Shown: positions 46,646 through 55,959 of the stretch, one piece after another
Layout: each line of letters begins with the position of its first letter
How positions within the stretch are numbered: the stretch's first letter is position 1
Origin: Fulvimonas soli
GTDB taxonomy: Bacteria; Pseudomonadota; Gammaproteobacteria; Xanthomonadales; Rhodanobacteraceae
DNA length: 64,000 nt
NCBI RefSeq assembly: GCF_003148905.1
Contig: NZ_QGHC01000010.1
Location: 1-64,000 of the forward strand
Reading direction: 5' to 3'
Translations under genes and position numbers: made by a program
Notes under the pieces: model-generated
What the model saw: the letters and a program-made list of their open reading frames with translations, nothing else
Database searches by the model: none
Told to the model about the DNA's origin: nothing

Positions 46646-49600
46646 ATGAGACTTCAAGAACACATCGATTTCACCACCCTGCAGTGGGTCAAGCCGGAGC
46701 TCGACGAGACGCTCGCGCGGGCCCGCGAGGCGCTGGAGTCCTACGTCGACAACCCGGGCAACCCGGCCCCCATGCGCGCCTGCGTGGACCACCTGCACCA
46801 GGTGCAGGGCACCCTGCGCATGGTCGAGCTGTACGGCGCGGCGCTGGTGGCCGAGGAAATGGAGACGCTGGCGATCTCGCTGCTGGAGGACCACGTCCGC
46901 CAGCGCGAGGAGGCCTATGCCGCGCTGATGCGCGGCCTGATGCAGCTGCCCGACTACCTCGAGCGCCTCTCCGGCGGCCACCGCGACGTGCCGGTGGTGC
47001 TGCTGCCGCTGCTCAACGAGCTGCGCGCCAGCCGCGACCAGCAGGCGCTCTCCGAGGCCGCGCTGTTCACCCCCAACCTGGAGGCCGCGCTGCCCGCGCA
47101 GCTGCCGGGCGCGGCCGACGAGGCCGAGGCGGAGCGCCGCCTGGGCGAGATCGCCGACCTGCGCGTGCGCTTCCAGCAGCACCTGCTGGCCTGGTTCCGC
47201 GGCCAGAACCCGGCGCAGCAGCTGGCCGGCATGCGCCAGGCGCTGCTGGCCATCAGCGCGCGCTGCTGGAGCGTGCCGGGCCGCCGCCTGTGGTGGATCA
47301 CCGCCGGCGTGCTGGAGGGCCTGGAGCAGGGCCTGCTCAAGAGCCAGGCCGGCGAGGTGCGCCAGCTGGTGGGCAAGGTGGACCGCAACATCCGCCAGCT
47401 GCTCGACCAGGGCGAGGAAAGCCTGCGCGGCGGCGACGCCGACGACCTGGCCCGCAAGCTGCTCTACATCGTGGCCCAGGCCAAGCAGCGCAGCCCGCAG
47501 ATGGAGCTGCTGCGCCAGACCTACCGCCTGGACAGCCTGCTGCCCGACGCCGGCGAGCTGGAGCACGCGCGCGGCTCGATGTCCGGCCACAACCGCGCGC
47601 TGCTCGACTCGGTCGCCAAGGCGCTGAAGGAGGACCTGCTGCGCGTGAAGGACGCGCTGGACCTGTTCCTGCGCCAGCAGGGCGCCGACCCGGCCTCGCT
47701 CAGCGCGCAGGGCGAGGTGCTCGAGCGCGTGGGCGACACCCTGGGCATGCTGGCGCTGGCGGTGCCGCGCCGGGTGATCAACGAGCAGCGCCGCGTGCTG
47801 GAGGAGATCGCCCAGCGCGTGCGCCCGGTCGAGGAGGAGACGCTGCTCGACGTGGCCGGCGCGCTGCTCTACGTCGAGGCCTCGCTGGACGACCACATCG
47901 AGAGCCTGGGCGCGGAGGAGAGCGCGGCGGAGGAAATCGCGCCGGTGCTGCCGCGCAGCGAGGCGCGGCACATCCTCGCCACCCTGATGCAGGAGGCGAT
48001 CGGCAACACCAGCAGGGTGAAGGAGGCGATCGTCGCCTTCATCGAGTCCGGCTGGCAGCACGCCGCGCTGGCCGGCGTGCCCGCGCTGATGGGCGACGTC
48101 GCCGGCGCGCTGCGCATGCTGTCGGCGATGCGCCCGGCCGAGCTGGCCGAGGGCATCGGCCGCTTCGTCGGCAACGAGCTGCTGGCCGACCGGCGCGTGC
48201 CGGGCAGCCAGCAGATGGACCACCTGGCCGACGCGCTGGCCGCGCTGGAGTACTACCTGGAGGCCGCGCGCGAGCACCGCGGCGGCCTGGACCACATCCT
48301 CGACGTGGCCGAGCACAGCCTCGGCGCGCTCGGCTACTGGCCGCTGCCCGAGGCGCGGCCGGCGGTGCAGGAGGAGGCCGCGCCGGCCGAGGCGGCCGCG
48401 CCGCCGCCGGCCCTGTCCGAGCCGGTCAGCCTGCTGCCCGGCGACGACCTCAGCGGGCTGTTCCTCGGCGCGGAGGCCGAGCCCGCGGCCGCGCCGGCGC
48501 ACGACCTGGACGGCCTGCGCCTGGCGCAGACCGGGGAGTCCGCGCCGGAGCCGGTGGCCGGCGGCGAGGACTGGGAGGAGATCGAGGAGGAGGTGTTCGA
48601 GGAAGTCCCCGCCGCCGATCCGCTGGCCGCCAGCACCGGCTTCCAGCTCAGCGCCGAGGGCATCGACGACGACATCCGCGAGATCTTCCTGGAGGAGATG
48701 CAGGAGGAGATCGACAACCTGCAGGCCGCCGAACAGGCCTGGCTGGCCGATCCCGCCCAGCTGTCGGCGCTGGTGCCGATCCGCCGCTCCTTCCACACCC
48801 TCAAGGGCTCCGGCCGGCTGGTCGGCGCCGCGGTGCTGGGCGAGTTCGCCTGGAAGGTCGAGAACATGCTCAACCGCGTGCTGGACGAGACGATCCAGCC
48901 GCACGAGGGCGTGCAGGCGCTGGTCCGCCACGCGATCGCCGCGCTGCCGCAGCTGCACGTGGCGCTGAAGGGCGGCGCCGCGCCCACCGCGCCGCTCAGC
49001 GCGATCATGCAGGCCGCCGACCGGCTGGCCGCCGGCGAGATGGCCACGGTGGAGCAGTACGCCACCGGCGGCGGCACGCAGACCGTGCGCCGGGTGGTGC
49101 GCCGGCTGGTGCCGCGCCTGGACAGCGCCGCCGAGGCGGTGCCGGCCGCCGCGTTCACCGACGCCACCGCCGCGCCGGCGCGCGAGCCCGCGCCGGCGGC
49201 CGAGGAGGCCATCCCGCTGCCGGCGATGCCGCCGGTCGACCCGGTGCTGCTGGAGATCCTGCGCAGCGAGGTCGCGCAGTACCTGCAGACCATCCGCACC
49301 GCGCTGTCGCGCAGCGAGGGCGAGCTGCCGGTGGACGACGGCCTGCTGCGCGCCGTGCACACCCTGCACGGCGCCATCGCGATGGTCGACATCGAGCTGC
49401 TGACCCGCCTGCTCTCGCCGCTCGAGGGCCTGCTCAAGCGCCTGCGCGCCGCCGGCGAGCCGCTGTCGGTGGAGGGCGTGGGGCTGCTGTCCCGCGCCGC
49501 CGACGTGGTCGACCAGGTGATGGCGCAGTTCGACGTGCCCGATCCGCAGCTGCCCGACGTCGAGCCGCTGGTGGCGCGCTTCACCGAGCTGCGCGACGCG

Positions 49601-52600
49601 CGGCCCGAGCCGCAGGTGGCGCACGTGCTGTTCGAGCCGCACGCCGAGGTGCCGGAGGAAGGCGAGGCGGCCGTGGCGGAGCCCGCCGCTGCCGCGCCGG
49701 CCGACGAGCCGGCCGCGGCGGAGGACGAGGACGGCCACGACGAGCTGGAGGCGCAGCTGCTGGCCGCGCTGGATTCGTTCGACCCCGCCACGGCGACGTC
49801 GCTGGGCGAGGACGGCGCGGCGGCGGACGCCGGCGACGAGGAGCTCGATGCCCTGATCGACGGGCTGCTGGAGGAGCCGGCGCCGGAGGAGGCCGGCCTG
49901 TCCGCGGCCGACGAGGCGGCGCCGGAACCGGCCGAAGCGTCCGCGGACGCCGGCGCCGCGCCGGAGCCGTTCGAGGCCCTGCCGGAGGAGCTTGCCGCTT
50001 CCGCCGGGGCCGAGCCCGCGGTGGCCGAGCCTTCCGAAGCCGGGCAGCCGGAGATCGAGGCACCGGGAAGCGGGATCGCGCAGCACGAGGCCCCCGCGGT
50101 CGAGGCATCGGAAGTCGCCGAAGCGCCGGAACCCACGGAGCCGTCGGAATCCGCCGAACCGTCCGAAGCCGCCGAGGTGCCGGAAGCCGAGCCACAGCCG
50201 CAGGTGGAAGCGCTTGCGGAACGGCCGGCCGCCGCGCCCGTGCCGAGCGCCGTGCCCGCGCCGGTCGGCGAGATCTGGACCGGCCAGATCGACCCGGACC
50301 TGCTCGAGGTGTTCGTCGAGGAGGCCCGCGACATCCTCGACCACGCCGACGGCCTGCTCGCGCAGTGGCGCACCGAGCCGGCCGAGCTGGCCCACGTGGT
50401 GGACCTGCAGCGCGACCTGCACACGCTCAAGGGCGGCGCGCGCATCGCCGGGCTGGTGCCGGTGGGCGACTTGGCCCACGCCATCGAGACGCTGCTGGAG
50501 AAGCCGATCGTCGGTGGCCAGGAGCAGGCGGTGGGCGTGATCCGCGCGCTGGAGAGCGGCTTCGACCGCCTGCACGCGCTGGTCCAGCGCATCGGCCAGG
50601 GCCAGGCCATCGAGTACCCGCAGGACCTGATCGACCGCTTCCTCGGCATGGCGGGCGAGGAAAGCCTCGCCGGCCACGAGGAGGCGCCCGCCGCGCCGCT
50701 GGCCGCGCTGCCCGAGCTGCTGCCCGAGGAGCAGCCGGAGGACGAGGCCCGCTCGCCGCAGCAGGAGCAGATCCGCGTCCGCGCCGAGCTGCTCGACAGC
50801 CTGGTGAACCATGCCGGCGAGGTGGCGATCTACCGCTCGCGCCTGGAGCAGCAGGTCTCGGCCTACCGCTTCAACCTGGTCGAGCTGGAGCAGACCGTGT
50901 CGCGCCTGCGCAGCCAGCTGCGCATGCTGGAGATCGAGACCGAGGCGCAGATCATCGCGCGCTACCAGCGCGAGCACCGCGAGGCGGGCATCGCCGCGTT
51001 CGACCCGCTGGAGCTGGACCGCTTCTCGCAGCTGCAGCAGTACTCGCGCGCGCTGGCCGAGTCGGTGTCCGACCTGGTGTCGATCCAGAACATGCTCGAC
51101 GAGCTGACCCGCCAGGCCGAGACGCTGCTGATCCAGCAGTCGCGCGTGAGCGCCGACCTGCAGGAGGGCCTGCTGCGCACCCGCATGCTGCCGTTCGACA
51201 CCATGGTGCCGAACCTGCGCCGCACCCTGCGCCAGGCGGCGCAGGAGGAGGGCAAGCTGGCGCAGCTGTTCGTCGACGGCGCCCACGGCGAAATGGACCG
51301 CAACCTGCTCGACCGCCTCAAGGCGCCGTTCGAGCACATGCTGCGCAACGCCATCGCGCACGGCATCGAGCCGCCCGCCGAGCGCCGCAGGGCCGGCAAG
51401 CCGGAGGAGGGCGCGGTGCGCATCCGCGTCGCCCGCGAGGCCACCGAGGTGGTGGTGCGCGTCAGCGACGACGGCCGCGGCCTGGACCGCGAGATGGTGC
51501 GCAAGCGCGCCATCGAGCGCGGCCTGCTGCGCGCGGACGCCAGGCCCAGCGACGACCAGCTGCTCGCGCTGATCACCCAGCCGGGCTTCTCCACCGCCAG
51601 CACGGTGACCCAGCTCGCCGGCCGCGGCGTGGGCATGGACGTGGTGGCCAACGAGATCAAGCAGCTCGGCGGCTCGCTGGCGGTGGAGTCGCAGCCGGGC
51701 CAGGGCACCACCTTCGTGCTGCGCCTGCCGTTCACCCTGGCGGTGACCCAGGCGATCCTGGTGCGCATCGGCGAGACCACCTTCGCCATCCCGATGACCT
51801 CGGTGCAGGGCGTGGCGCGGATCAGCCCGAGCGAGCTGGCCGCGCGCATGGCCGAGGACTCGCCCATCTTCGACTACAACGGCGAGGCCTACGGCATCCA
51901 CGACCTGTCCGAGCTGCTCGGCCTGCCGCCCGGCCACTCCGCCGAGGACGAGCAGCTGCCGCTGCTGCTGACCCGCGCCGGCGACCTGCGCGCGGCGATC
52001 CGCATCGACGCGGTGATCGGCTCGCGCGAGATCGTGGTCAAGTCGGTCGGCCCGCAGATCAGTTCGGTGCCGGGCGTGCTCGGCGCCACCATCATGGGCG
52101 ACGGCTCGGTGCTGATCATTCTCGACCTCGCCCCGCTGGTCCGCCACGGCGTCGCCCGCCGCGAGCAGCGCTTGGCCGAGGGCCTCGCGGCCCCCGCGCC
52201 GGTGGCGGAGGAGTCGCGCGTGCGGCCGCTGGTGATGGTGGTGGACGACTCGATCACCATGCGCAAGGTCACCAGCCGCGTGCTGGAGCGCCACGAGTAC
52301 GAGGTGAGCACCGCGAAGGACGGCCTCGACGCGCTGGAGAAGCTGCACGAGGCGCGCGTGCCCGACCTGATGCTGCTGGACATCGAGATGCCGCGCATGG
52401 ACGGCTACGAGCTGGCCACGCAGATGAAGGCCGACCCGCGCCTGCGCGGCGTGCCGATCATCATGATCACCTCGCGCACCGGCGAGAAGCACCGCCAGCG
52501 CGCGTTCGACATCGGCGTGGACCGCTACCTCGGCAAGCCGTACCAGGAGGCCGAGCTGCTGGCGCAGATCGGCGAGGTGCTGGAGCAACGGGCAATGGAG

Positions 52601-52615
52601 CTGGCCAATGGCTGA
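46646..52615 (+). CDS. chpA: Hybrid chemotaxis histidine kinase ChpA (PilL)
   Basis: A 1989-aa CheA-type hybrid kinase of the Pil-Chp pathway, shorter than the roughly 2470-aa Pseudomonas aeruginosa ChpA. Only two canonical phosphotransfer motifs with HxxKG are visible: SFHTLKGSGRLVG (His717) and DLHTLKGGARIAG (His1259). Two others are degenerate: HQVQG near His51 and HTLHGA at His905. A long Ala/Glu/Pro-rich linker (about 1010-1210) separates them. The ATPase region shows MLRNAIAHGIEP, VSDDGRGLD and GRGVGMDVV; a CheW-like domain follows, then a receiver (VMVVDDSITMRK, phosphoacceptor Asp1912 in LLDIEMPRMDGY). The end overlaps the next gene by 8 bp. Confidence 0.95.
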   Translation: MRLQEHIDFTTLQWVKPELDETLARAREALESYVDNPGNPAPMRACVDHLHQVQGTLRMVELYGAALVAEEMETLAISLLEDHVRQREEAYAALMRGLMQLPDYLERLSGGHRDVPVVLLPLLNELRASRDQQALSEAALFTPNLEAALPAQLPGAADEAEAERRLGEIADLRVRFQQHLLAWFRGQNPAQQLAGMRQALLAISARCWSVPGRRLWWITAGVLEGLEQGLLKSQAGEVRQLVGKVDRNIRQLLDQGEESLRGGDADDLARKLLYIVAQAKQRSPQMELLRQTYRLDSLLPDAGELEHARGSMSGHNRALLDSVAKALKEDLLRVKDALDLFLRQQGADPASLSAQGEVLERVGDTLGMLALAVPRRVINEQRRVLEEIAQRVRPVEEETLLDVAGALLYVEASLDDHIESLGAEESAAEEIAPVLPRSEARHILATLMQEAIGNTSRVKEAIVAFIESGWQHAALAGVPALMGDVAGALRMLSAMRPAELAEGIGRFVGNELLADRRVPGSQQMDHLADALAALEYYLEAAREHRGGLDHILDVAEHSLGALGYWPLPEARPAVQEEAAPAEAAAPPPALSEPVSLLPGDDLSGLFLGAEAEPAAAPAHDLDGLRLAQTGESAPEPVAGGEDWEEIEEEVFEEVPAADPLAASTGFQLSAEGIDDDIREIFLEEMQEEIDNLQAAEQAWLADPAQLSALVPIRRSFHTLKGSGRLVGAAVLGEFAWKVENMLNRVLDETIQPHEGVQALVRHAIAALPQLHVALKGGAAPTAPLSAIMQAADRLAAGEMATVEQYATGGGTQTVRRVVRRLVPRLDSAAEAVPAAAFTDATAAPAREPAPAAEEAIPLPAMPPVDPVLLEILRSEVAQYLQTIRTALSRSEGELPVDDGLLRAVHTLHGAIAMVDIELLTRLLSPLEGLLKRLRAAGEPLSVEGVGLLSRAADVVDQVMAQFDVPDPQLPDVEPLVARFTELRDARPEPQVAHVLFEPHAEVPEEGEAAVAEPAAAAPADEPAAAEDEDGHDELEAQLLAALDSFDPATATSLGEDGAAADAGDEELDALIDGLLEEPAPEEAGLSAADEAAPEPAEASADAGAAPEPFEALPEELAASAGAEPAVAEPSEAGQPEIEAPGSGIAQHEAPAVEASEVAEAPEPTEPSESAEPSEAAEVPEAEPQPQVEALAERPAAAPVPSAVPAPVGEIWTGQIDPDLLEVFVEEARDILDHADGLLAQWRTEPAELAHVVDLQRDLHTLKGGARIAGLVPVGDLAHAIETLLEKPIVGGQEQAVGVIRALESGFDRLHALVQRIGQGQAIEYPQDLIDRFLGMAGEESLAGHEEAPAAPLAALPELLPEEQPEDEARSPQQEQIRVRAELLDSLVNHAGEVAIYRSRLEQQVSAYRFNLVELEQTVSRLRSQLRMLEIETEAQIIARYQREHREAGIAAFDPLELDRFSQLQQYSRALAESVSDLVSIQNMLDELTRQAETLLIQQSRVSADLQEGLLRTRMLPFDTMVPNLRRTLRQAAQEEGKLAQLFVDGAHGEMDRNLLDRLKAPFEHMLRNAIAHGIEPPAERRRAGKPEEGAVRIRVAREATEVVVRVSDDGRGLDREMVRKRAIERGLLRADARPSDDQLLALITQPGFSTASTVTQLAGRGVGMDVVANEIKQLGGSLAVESQPGQGTTFVLRLPFTLAVTQAILVRIGETTFAIPMTSVQGVARISPSELAARMAEDSPIFDYNGEAYGIHDLSELLGLPPGHSAEDEQLPLLLTRAGDLRAAIRIDAVIGSREIVVKSVGPQISSVPGVLGATIMGDGSVLIILDLAPLVRHGVARREQRLAEGLAAPAPVAEESRVRPLVMVVDDSITMRKVTSRVLERHEYEVSTAKDGLDALEKLHEARVPDLMLLDIEMPRMDGYELATQMKADPRLRGVPIIMITSRTGEKHRQRAFDIGVDRYLGKPYQEAELLAQIGEVLEQRAMELANG

Positions 52616-54344
52616 GCGGGCAACGGCGGTCGCGCTGCTGTTCGACGACGGCGCGCTGGGCGCGCAGCTGCGCGAGGCGCTGGCCGAGCACGGCGCGCGC
52701 ATCGTGCACGAGGGGCCGCTGGACGGGCTCGACCGCGCGCTGCTGCAGGGCGTCGGCGCCGACGTCGTGGTGGTGAACCTGGACGACGGCGACGACGACG
52801 CGCTGGACCGGCTGTACGACGCCATCGATGGCGATCACCCGCGCGTGGTGTTCAACGACGCGCAGGCCAGCCGCGCGCTGGAAGGCTGGGATCGCGCGCG
52901 CTGGGCGCGCCACCTGGCGATGAAGGTGCTGGCCTCCGGCGACGCCGATCCGCCGCGCCCGGAGGACGCGCGGCCGCTGGAGCCGCCGGCGCCCGCGCCG
53001 CAGGCCGCCGCGCCCGCCGCGCCGACGGCGGAGCCGCCGGCCGAACCGCCGGCGCCCGCGCCGCTGCCGGTGCTGGACGAGGTGCCGCACGACCCGCACG
53101 CGGCCGAGTCCTCCGAGGATCTGGCCGCCGAGCTCGAGGCCCTGCTGGCCAGCGAGGACCCCGTGTCGTTCGCGGCCGAGGGCGATGCCGCCGCCGTGCC
53201 GGCCGAGGCCGATGCCATCCGCGCCGACACCATGGGCGACATCGACGCGCTGCTGGCCGGCGACGCGCTGGCCGACGGCGGCTTCGTCGACGACGCCGAC
53301 CAGGCGCGGAGCGGGTCGCCGGTGCTGCTCGACGACGCGGCGCTGTCCGAGGCGATCGCTGCGCCGGTCGACGAGGTGGACGAGCTGGAGGCGCTGTTGT
53401 CCGCCGCCGTGCCGGCCGGCGACACCCATGCCTTCTCCGGCGGCCCGGACCCGGACCTGGCCGAACACGAACGGGCGGAGTCCGCCGCGGCGCCGCAGGC
53501 GCCGGCCGCCGCGCCGGCGGCGCCGGTCGCGCCGCGCCTGTCCGACAGCTGGTCGCTGGTCGACGACGCGGACCTCCTGCCGCCGGAGCGCCGCGAAAAG
53601 GCCGCGGCCTTCGGCATCGAGAAGGTCGACGCGGCCGACTTCCTCGCCCCGGACAGCGGGTCGGAGGCCGAGTCGCCGATCACGCCGGGCCTCACCCTGG
53701 AGCTGGTCTCGATCGAGGAGGCCATCGCGCCGCAGGAGTACCAGCCGAACGAGATGGTGCTGGACGACCTGCAGGCGGCGATCTCGCGCGTGGTGCTGCT
53801 GGGCGCGACCACCGAGAGCACCCATTCGGTCTGCGAGTTCCTGTCCGCGCTGCCGGCCGGGCTGCGCGCCACCGTGCTGCACACCCAGCACACCGCCGGC
53901 AAGCCCGCCGACGCCCTGGTGGAGCATCTGGCCGGGCACTGCGCCCTGCCGGTGCGGCTGGCCGGGCCGGGCATGCGCGCGCGTTCCGGCGAGGTGCTGG
54001 TGGTGCCGACCGGGCAGCAGGTGCGCCTGCTGCGCGACGGCCGCGTGGAGCTGCTGCCGGGCGACGCGCAGGCGCTGCACTCGCCCTCGATCGACGTCAG
54101 CTTCACCCTGGCCGCCAACGTGTTCGGCCGCGACGCGGTGGCGATCCTGTTCGCCGGCCAGTCCACCGACGCGGTGGGCGGCTGCCAGGCCGTGCACGAC
54201 CGCGGCGGCCAGGTGTGGGTGGAGGCCTCCCACGAGCATTTCGCCGACATGGTCGGCGCGGTGATGGCCGAGCACCTGTCCCACTACGCCGGCACGCCGC
54301 GCGAGCTCGCGGCGAAGCTGGTCGAACTGATCCCGACGGACTGA
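52608..54344 (+). CDS. Degenerate CheB/ChpB-like chemotaxis protein
   Basis: A 578-aa protein occupying the chpB position. The N-terminal ~100 residues look like a degraded receiver (AVALLFDDGALGAQLREALA, VVVVNLDDGDDD), followed by a 200-residue Ala/Pro/Asp-rich linker. From about residue 395 the CheB methylesterase fold is traceable: VVLLGATTESTHSVCEFLSA, HTQHTAGKPADALVEHLAGH, SGEVLVVPTGQQVRLLRDGR, PSIDVSFTLAANVFGRDAVA and AGQSTDAVGGCQAVHDRGG. The nucleophile Ser of GASTGG appears as Thr401 (GATTES), while His428 and Asp521 plausibly match the other triad residues. Methylesterase activity is therefore doubtful. It overlaps chpA by 8 bp. Confidence 0.78.
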   Translation: MAERATAVALLFDDGALGAQLREALAEHGARIVHEGPLDGLDRALLQGVGADVVVVNLDDGDDDALDRLYDAIDGDHPRVVFNDAQASRALEGWDRARWARHLAMKVLASGDADPPRPEDARPLEPPAPAPQAAAPAAPTAEPPAEPPAPAPLPVLDEVPHDPHAAESSEDLAAELEALLASEDPVSFAAEGDAAAVPAEADAIRADTMGDIDALLAGDALADGGFVDDADQARSGSPVLLDDAALSEAIAAPVDEVDELEALLSAAVPAGDTHAFSGGPDPDLAEHERAESAAAPQAPAAAPAAPVAPRLSDSWSLVDDADLLPPERREKAAAFGIEKVDAADFLAPDSGSEAESPITPGLTLELVSIEEAIAPQEYQPNEMVLDDLQAAISRVVLLGATTESTHSVCEFLSALPAGLRATVLHTQHTAGKPADALVEHLAGHCALPVRLAGPGMRARSGEVLVVPTGQQVRLLRDGRVELLPGDAQALHSPSIDVSFTLAANVFGRDAVAILFAGQSTDAVGGCQAVHDRGGQVWVEASHEHFADMVGAVMAEHLSHYAGTPRELAAKLVELIPTD

Positions 54345-54348
54345 AGGC

Positions 54349-54825
54349 ATGAGCGAACTCCCCCTGCCGCGTGAAATCCGCTGCGTGCTGGTGCCGGCCG
54401 GCAACCTGCGCCTGCTGCTGCCCAACGCCACCGTGGCCGAGGTGATCACCCTGCCCACGCCCGAGCCGGTCGAGGGCGCGCCGGAATGGGTGCTCGGGCG
54501 CATCGCCTGGCGCGGCTGGCGCGTGCCGCTGGTCGCCTTCACCAAGCTCGCCGGCGCCGGCGAGGGCGACCCCGACCTGGCCCTGCGCGTGGCCGTGCTG
54601 AAGGCGCTGGGCGGCAACCCGAAGCTGCCGTTCGTCGCGGTGCTGACGCGCGGCTTCCCGCGCCTGACCACGCTCAACGCCGAGCTGATCATCCCCACCC
54701 ACGACGGCACGCCGCTGCCGCCGGGCGTGAAGGCGCAGGTGCTGGTGCGCGACGACCTGGCGGTGATCCCCGACCTGGAGTGGGTCGAGAACGAGCTGGC
54801 CGGGCTGCTCGACCTGGCCGGCTGA
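54349..54825 (+). CDS. chpC: CheW-like adaptor ChpC
   Basis: A 158-aa CheW-like protein and last gene of the operon. It begins LPREIRCVLVPAGNLRLLLP, then TVAEVITLPTPEPVEGAPEW, VLGRIAWRGWRVPLVAFTKL (the CheW-type GRIxWRG loop) and ends DLAVIPDLEWVENELAGLLD. In Pseudomonas ChpC is a second, less essential CheW homologue in the Pil-Chp system. It starts 4 bp after the ChpB-like gene. The following 177-bp gap, to the rsmE stop, holds nothing recognisable. Confidence 0.88.
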   Translation: MSELPLPREIRCVLVPAGNLRLLLPNATVAEVITLPTPEPVEGAPEWVLGRIAWRGWRVPLVAFTKLAGAGEGDPDLALRVAVLKALGGNPKLPFVAVLTRGFPRLTTLNAELIIPTHDGTPLPPGVKAQVLVRDDLAVIPDLEWVENELAGLLDLAG

Positions 54826-55002
54826 CGCGCCCGGCGCGCGCCCGTCCAGATCCTGTTCTTGCTGGCAGCGCTGGCCTTCCTGGCGGCCGCCGTGCCGGGC
54901 GGCAGGCCGGCCCTTCCACGGGCTCGCCGCCGCGTTCGCCGTGCCGGGCCCGGCTGCCTGCGCGAGGGGCGCGGCTCCGCCGGCCGGGCGGCGGCCGGCC
55001 GC

Positions 55003-55734
55003 TCAGCCGTCGCCGTAAAGGGCCTGCAGCGCGGCGAGCGCGGCCAGCCCGGCCGTCTCGGTGCGCAGGATGCGCGGGCCGAGCCGCAGGCCGAGGAAGC
55101 CGGCCTCCTGCAGCAGCGCCACGTCGCGCGGGCCCAGCCCGCCCTCGGGGCCGACCACGACCGTCGCCGCGCCGGCCGGCGCGAGCCCGCGCGCGGCGTG
55201 GGTGCCCTCGGGCAGCAGGGCCAGGCGCAGGGCCTCCCCGGCGGCCTGCGCGGCCAGCCAGTCCGGCAGCGCCTGCGCCGGCTCGATCACGGGCAGGCGG
55301 GCGCGCCCGCACTGCTCGCAGGCGCTGGCGGCCACCGCGCGCCAGTGCGCCAGGCGCTTGCCGGCGCGCTCGCCGTCCAGCTTCACCTCCGCGCGCTCGG
55401 TGAGCAGCGGCACGATGCGCGCCGCGCCCAGCTCGGTGGCCTTCTGCACGATCAGGTCCATCTTCTCGCCGCGCGCCACGCCCTGCGCCAGGGTGAGGCG
55501 CAGCGGCGACTCGTTGGCCACCGTCCGCGCCGCCCGCACCTGCGCGGTCACCTCGCGCTTGCCCACGGCGAGCAGCACGGCGTCGTAGTCCATGCCGTCG
55601 CCGTTGAACAGCACCAGCGGATCGCCCGCGCCCAGGCGCAGCACGCGCGCCACGTGCTCGCCGGCCTGCGGCGGCAGGCCGAGGGTGTCGCCGGCGGCGA
55701 GCGGGAGGTCGACGTGGATACGGATCGTGCGCAT
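55003..55734 (-). CDS. rsmE: 16S rRNA (uracil1498-N3)-methyltransferase
   Basis: A 243-aa SPOUT methyltransferase that methylates U1498 of 16S rRNA. The N-terminal PUA-like part reads GEHVARVLRLGAGDPLVLFN. The catalytic domain has GVARGEKMDLIVQKATELGA, PLLTERAEVKL, ASACEQCGRARLPVI, and the SAM-binding trefoil knot ATVVVGPEGGLGPRDVALLQ and LRLGPRILRTETAGLAALAA. Length is typical. It converges with chpC and begins about 226 bp from the bioA stop, the intervening space holding a palindromic doublet. Confidence 0.95.
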   Translation of the reverse strand: MRTIRIHVDLPLAAGDTLGLPPQAGEHVARVLRLGAGDPLVLFNGDGMDYDAVLLAVGKREVTAQVRAARTVANESPLRLTLAQGVARGEKMDLIVQKATELGAARIVPLLTERAEVKLDGERAGKRLAHWRAVAASACEQCGRARLPVIEPAQALPDWLAAQAAGEALRLALLPEGTHAARGLAPAGAATVVVGPEGGLGPRDVALLQEAGFLGLRLGPRILRTETAGLAALAALQALYGDG

Positions 55735-55867
55735 CGGTGCGGCGGGATGGGGAAGGACCGCCCAGCATACTGCGGCGGCGGGCAGGCGGGTCCGGTTGGC
55801 GCCTGGTGGGAACCCTGGCCGCCCGGGCGGCCGGGTGCCGGCGGCCCTTGGACGGCGAGGAAACCCG

Positions 55868-55931
55868 TCGCGGCCGGAGGCCGCTCCCGCAAGCTTGCCG
55901 CGAGCCCGTGGGAGCGGCCTCCGGCCGCGAT
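55868..55931. repeat. Dispersed palindromic repeat doublet (copy 5 of 5)
   Basis: An inverted copy (55868-55890, TCGCGGCCGGAGGCCGCTCC...) precedes a plus copy (55908-55931, GTGGGAGCGGCCTCCGGCCG...). It ends 29 bp before the bioA stop codon, so a hairpin here could also affect the bioA transcript end. Confidence 0.9.
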
Positions 55932-55959
55932 GCCCTGCGCGCACGCCGGCGCGCGGGCT

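Noticed and set aside
46556-52825. A 2089-codon open frame on the minus strand across chpA
   Set aside because: It is antisense to chpA, whose plus-strand product has unmistakable CheA and receiver motifs. Very high GC removes stop codons from opposite frames; the translated product is Arg/His/Ala-rich low complexity.
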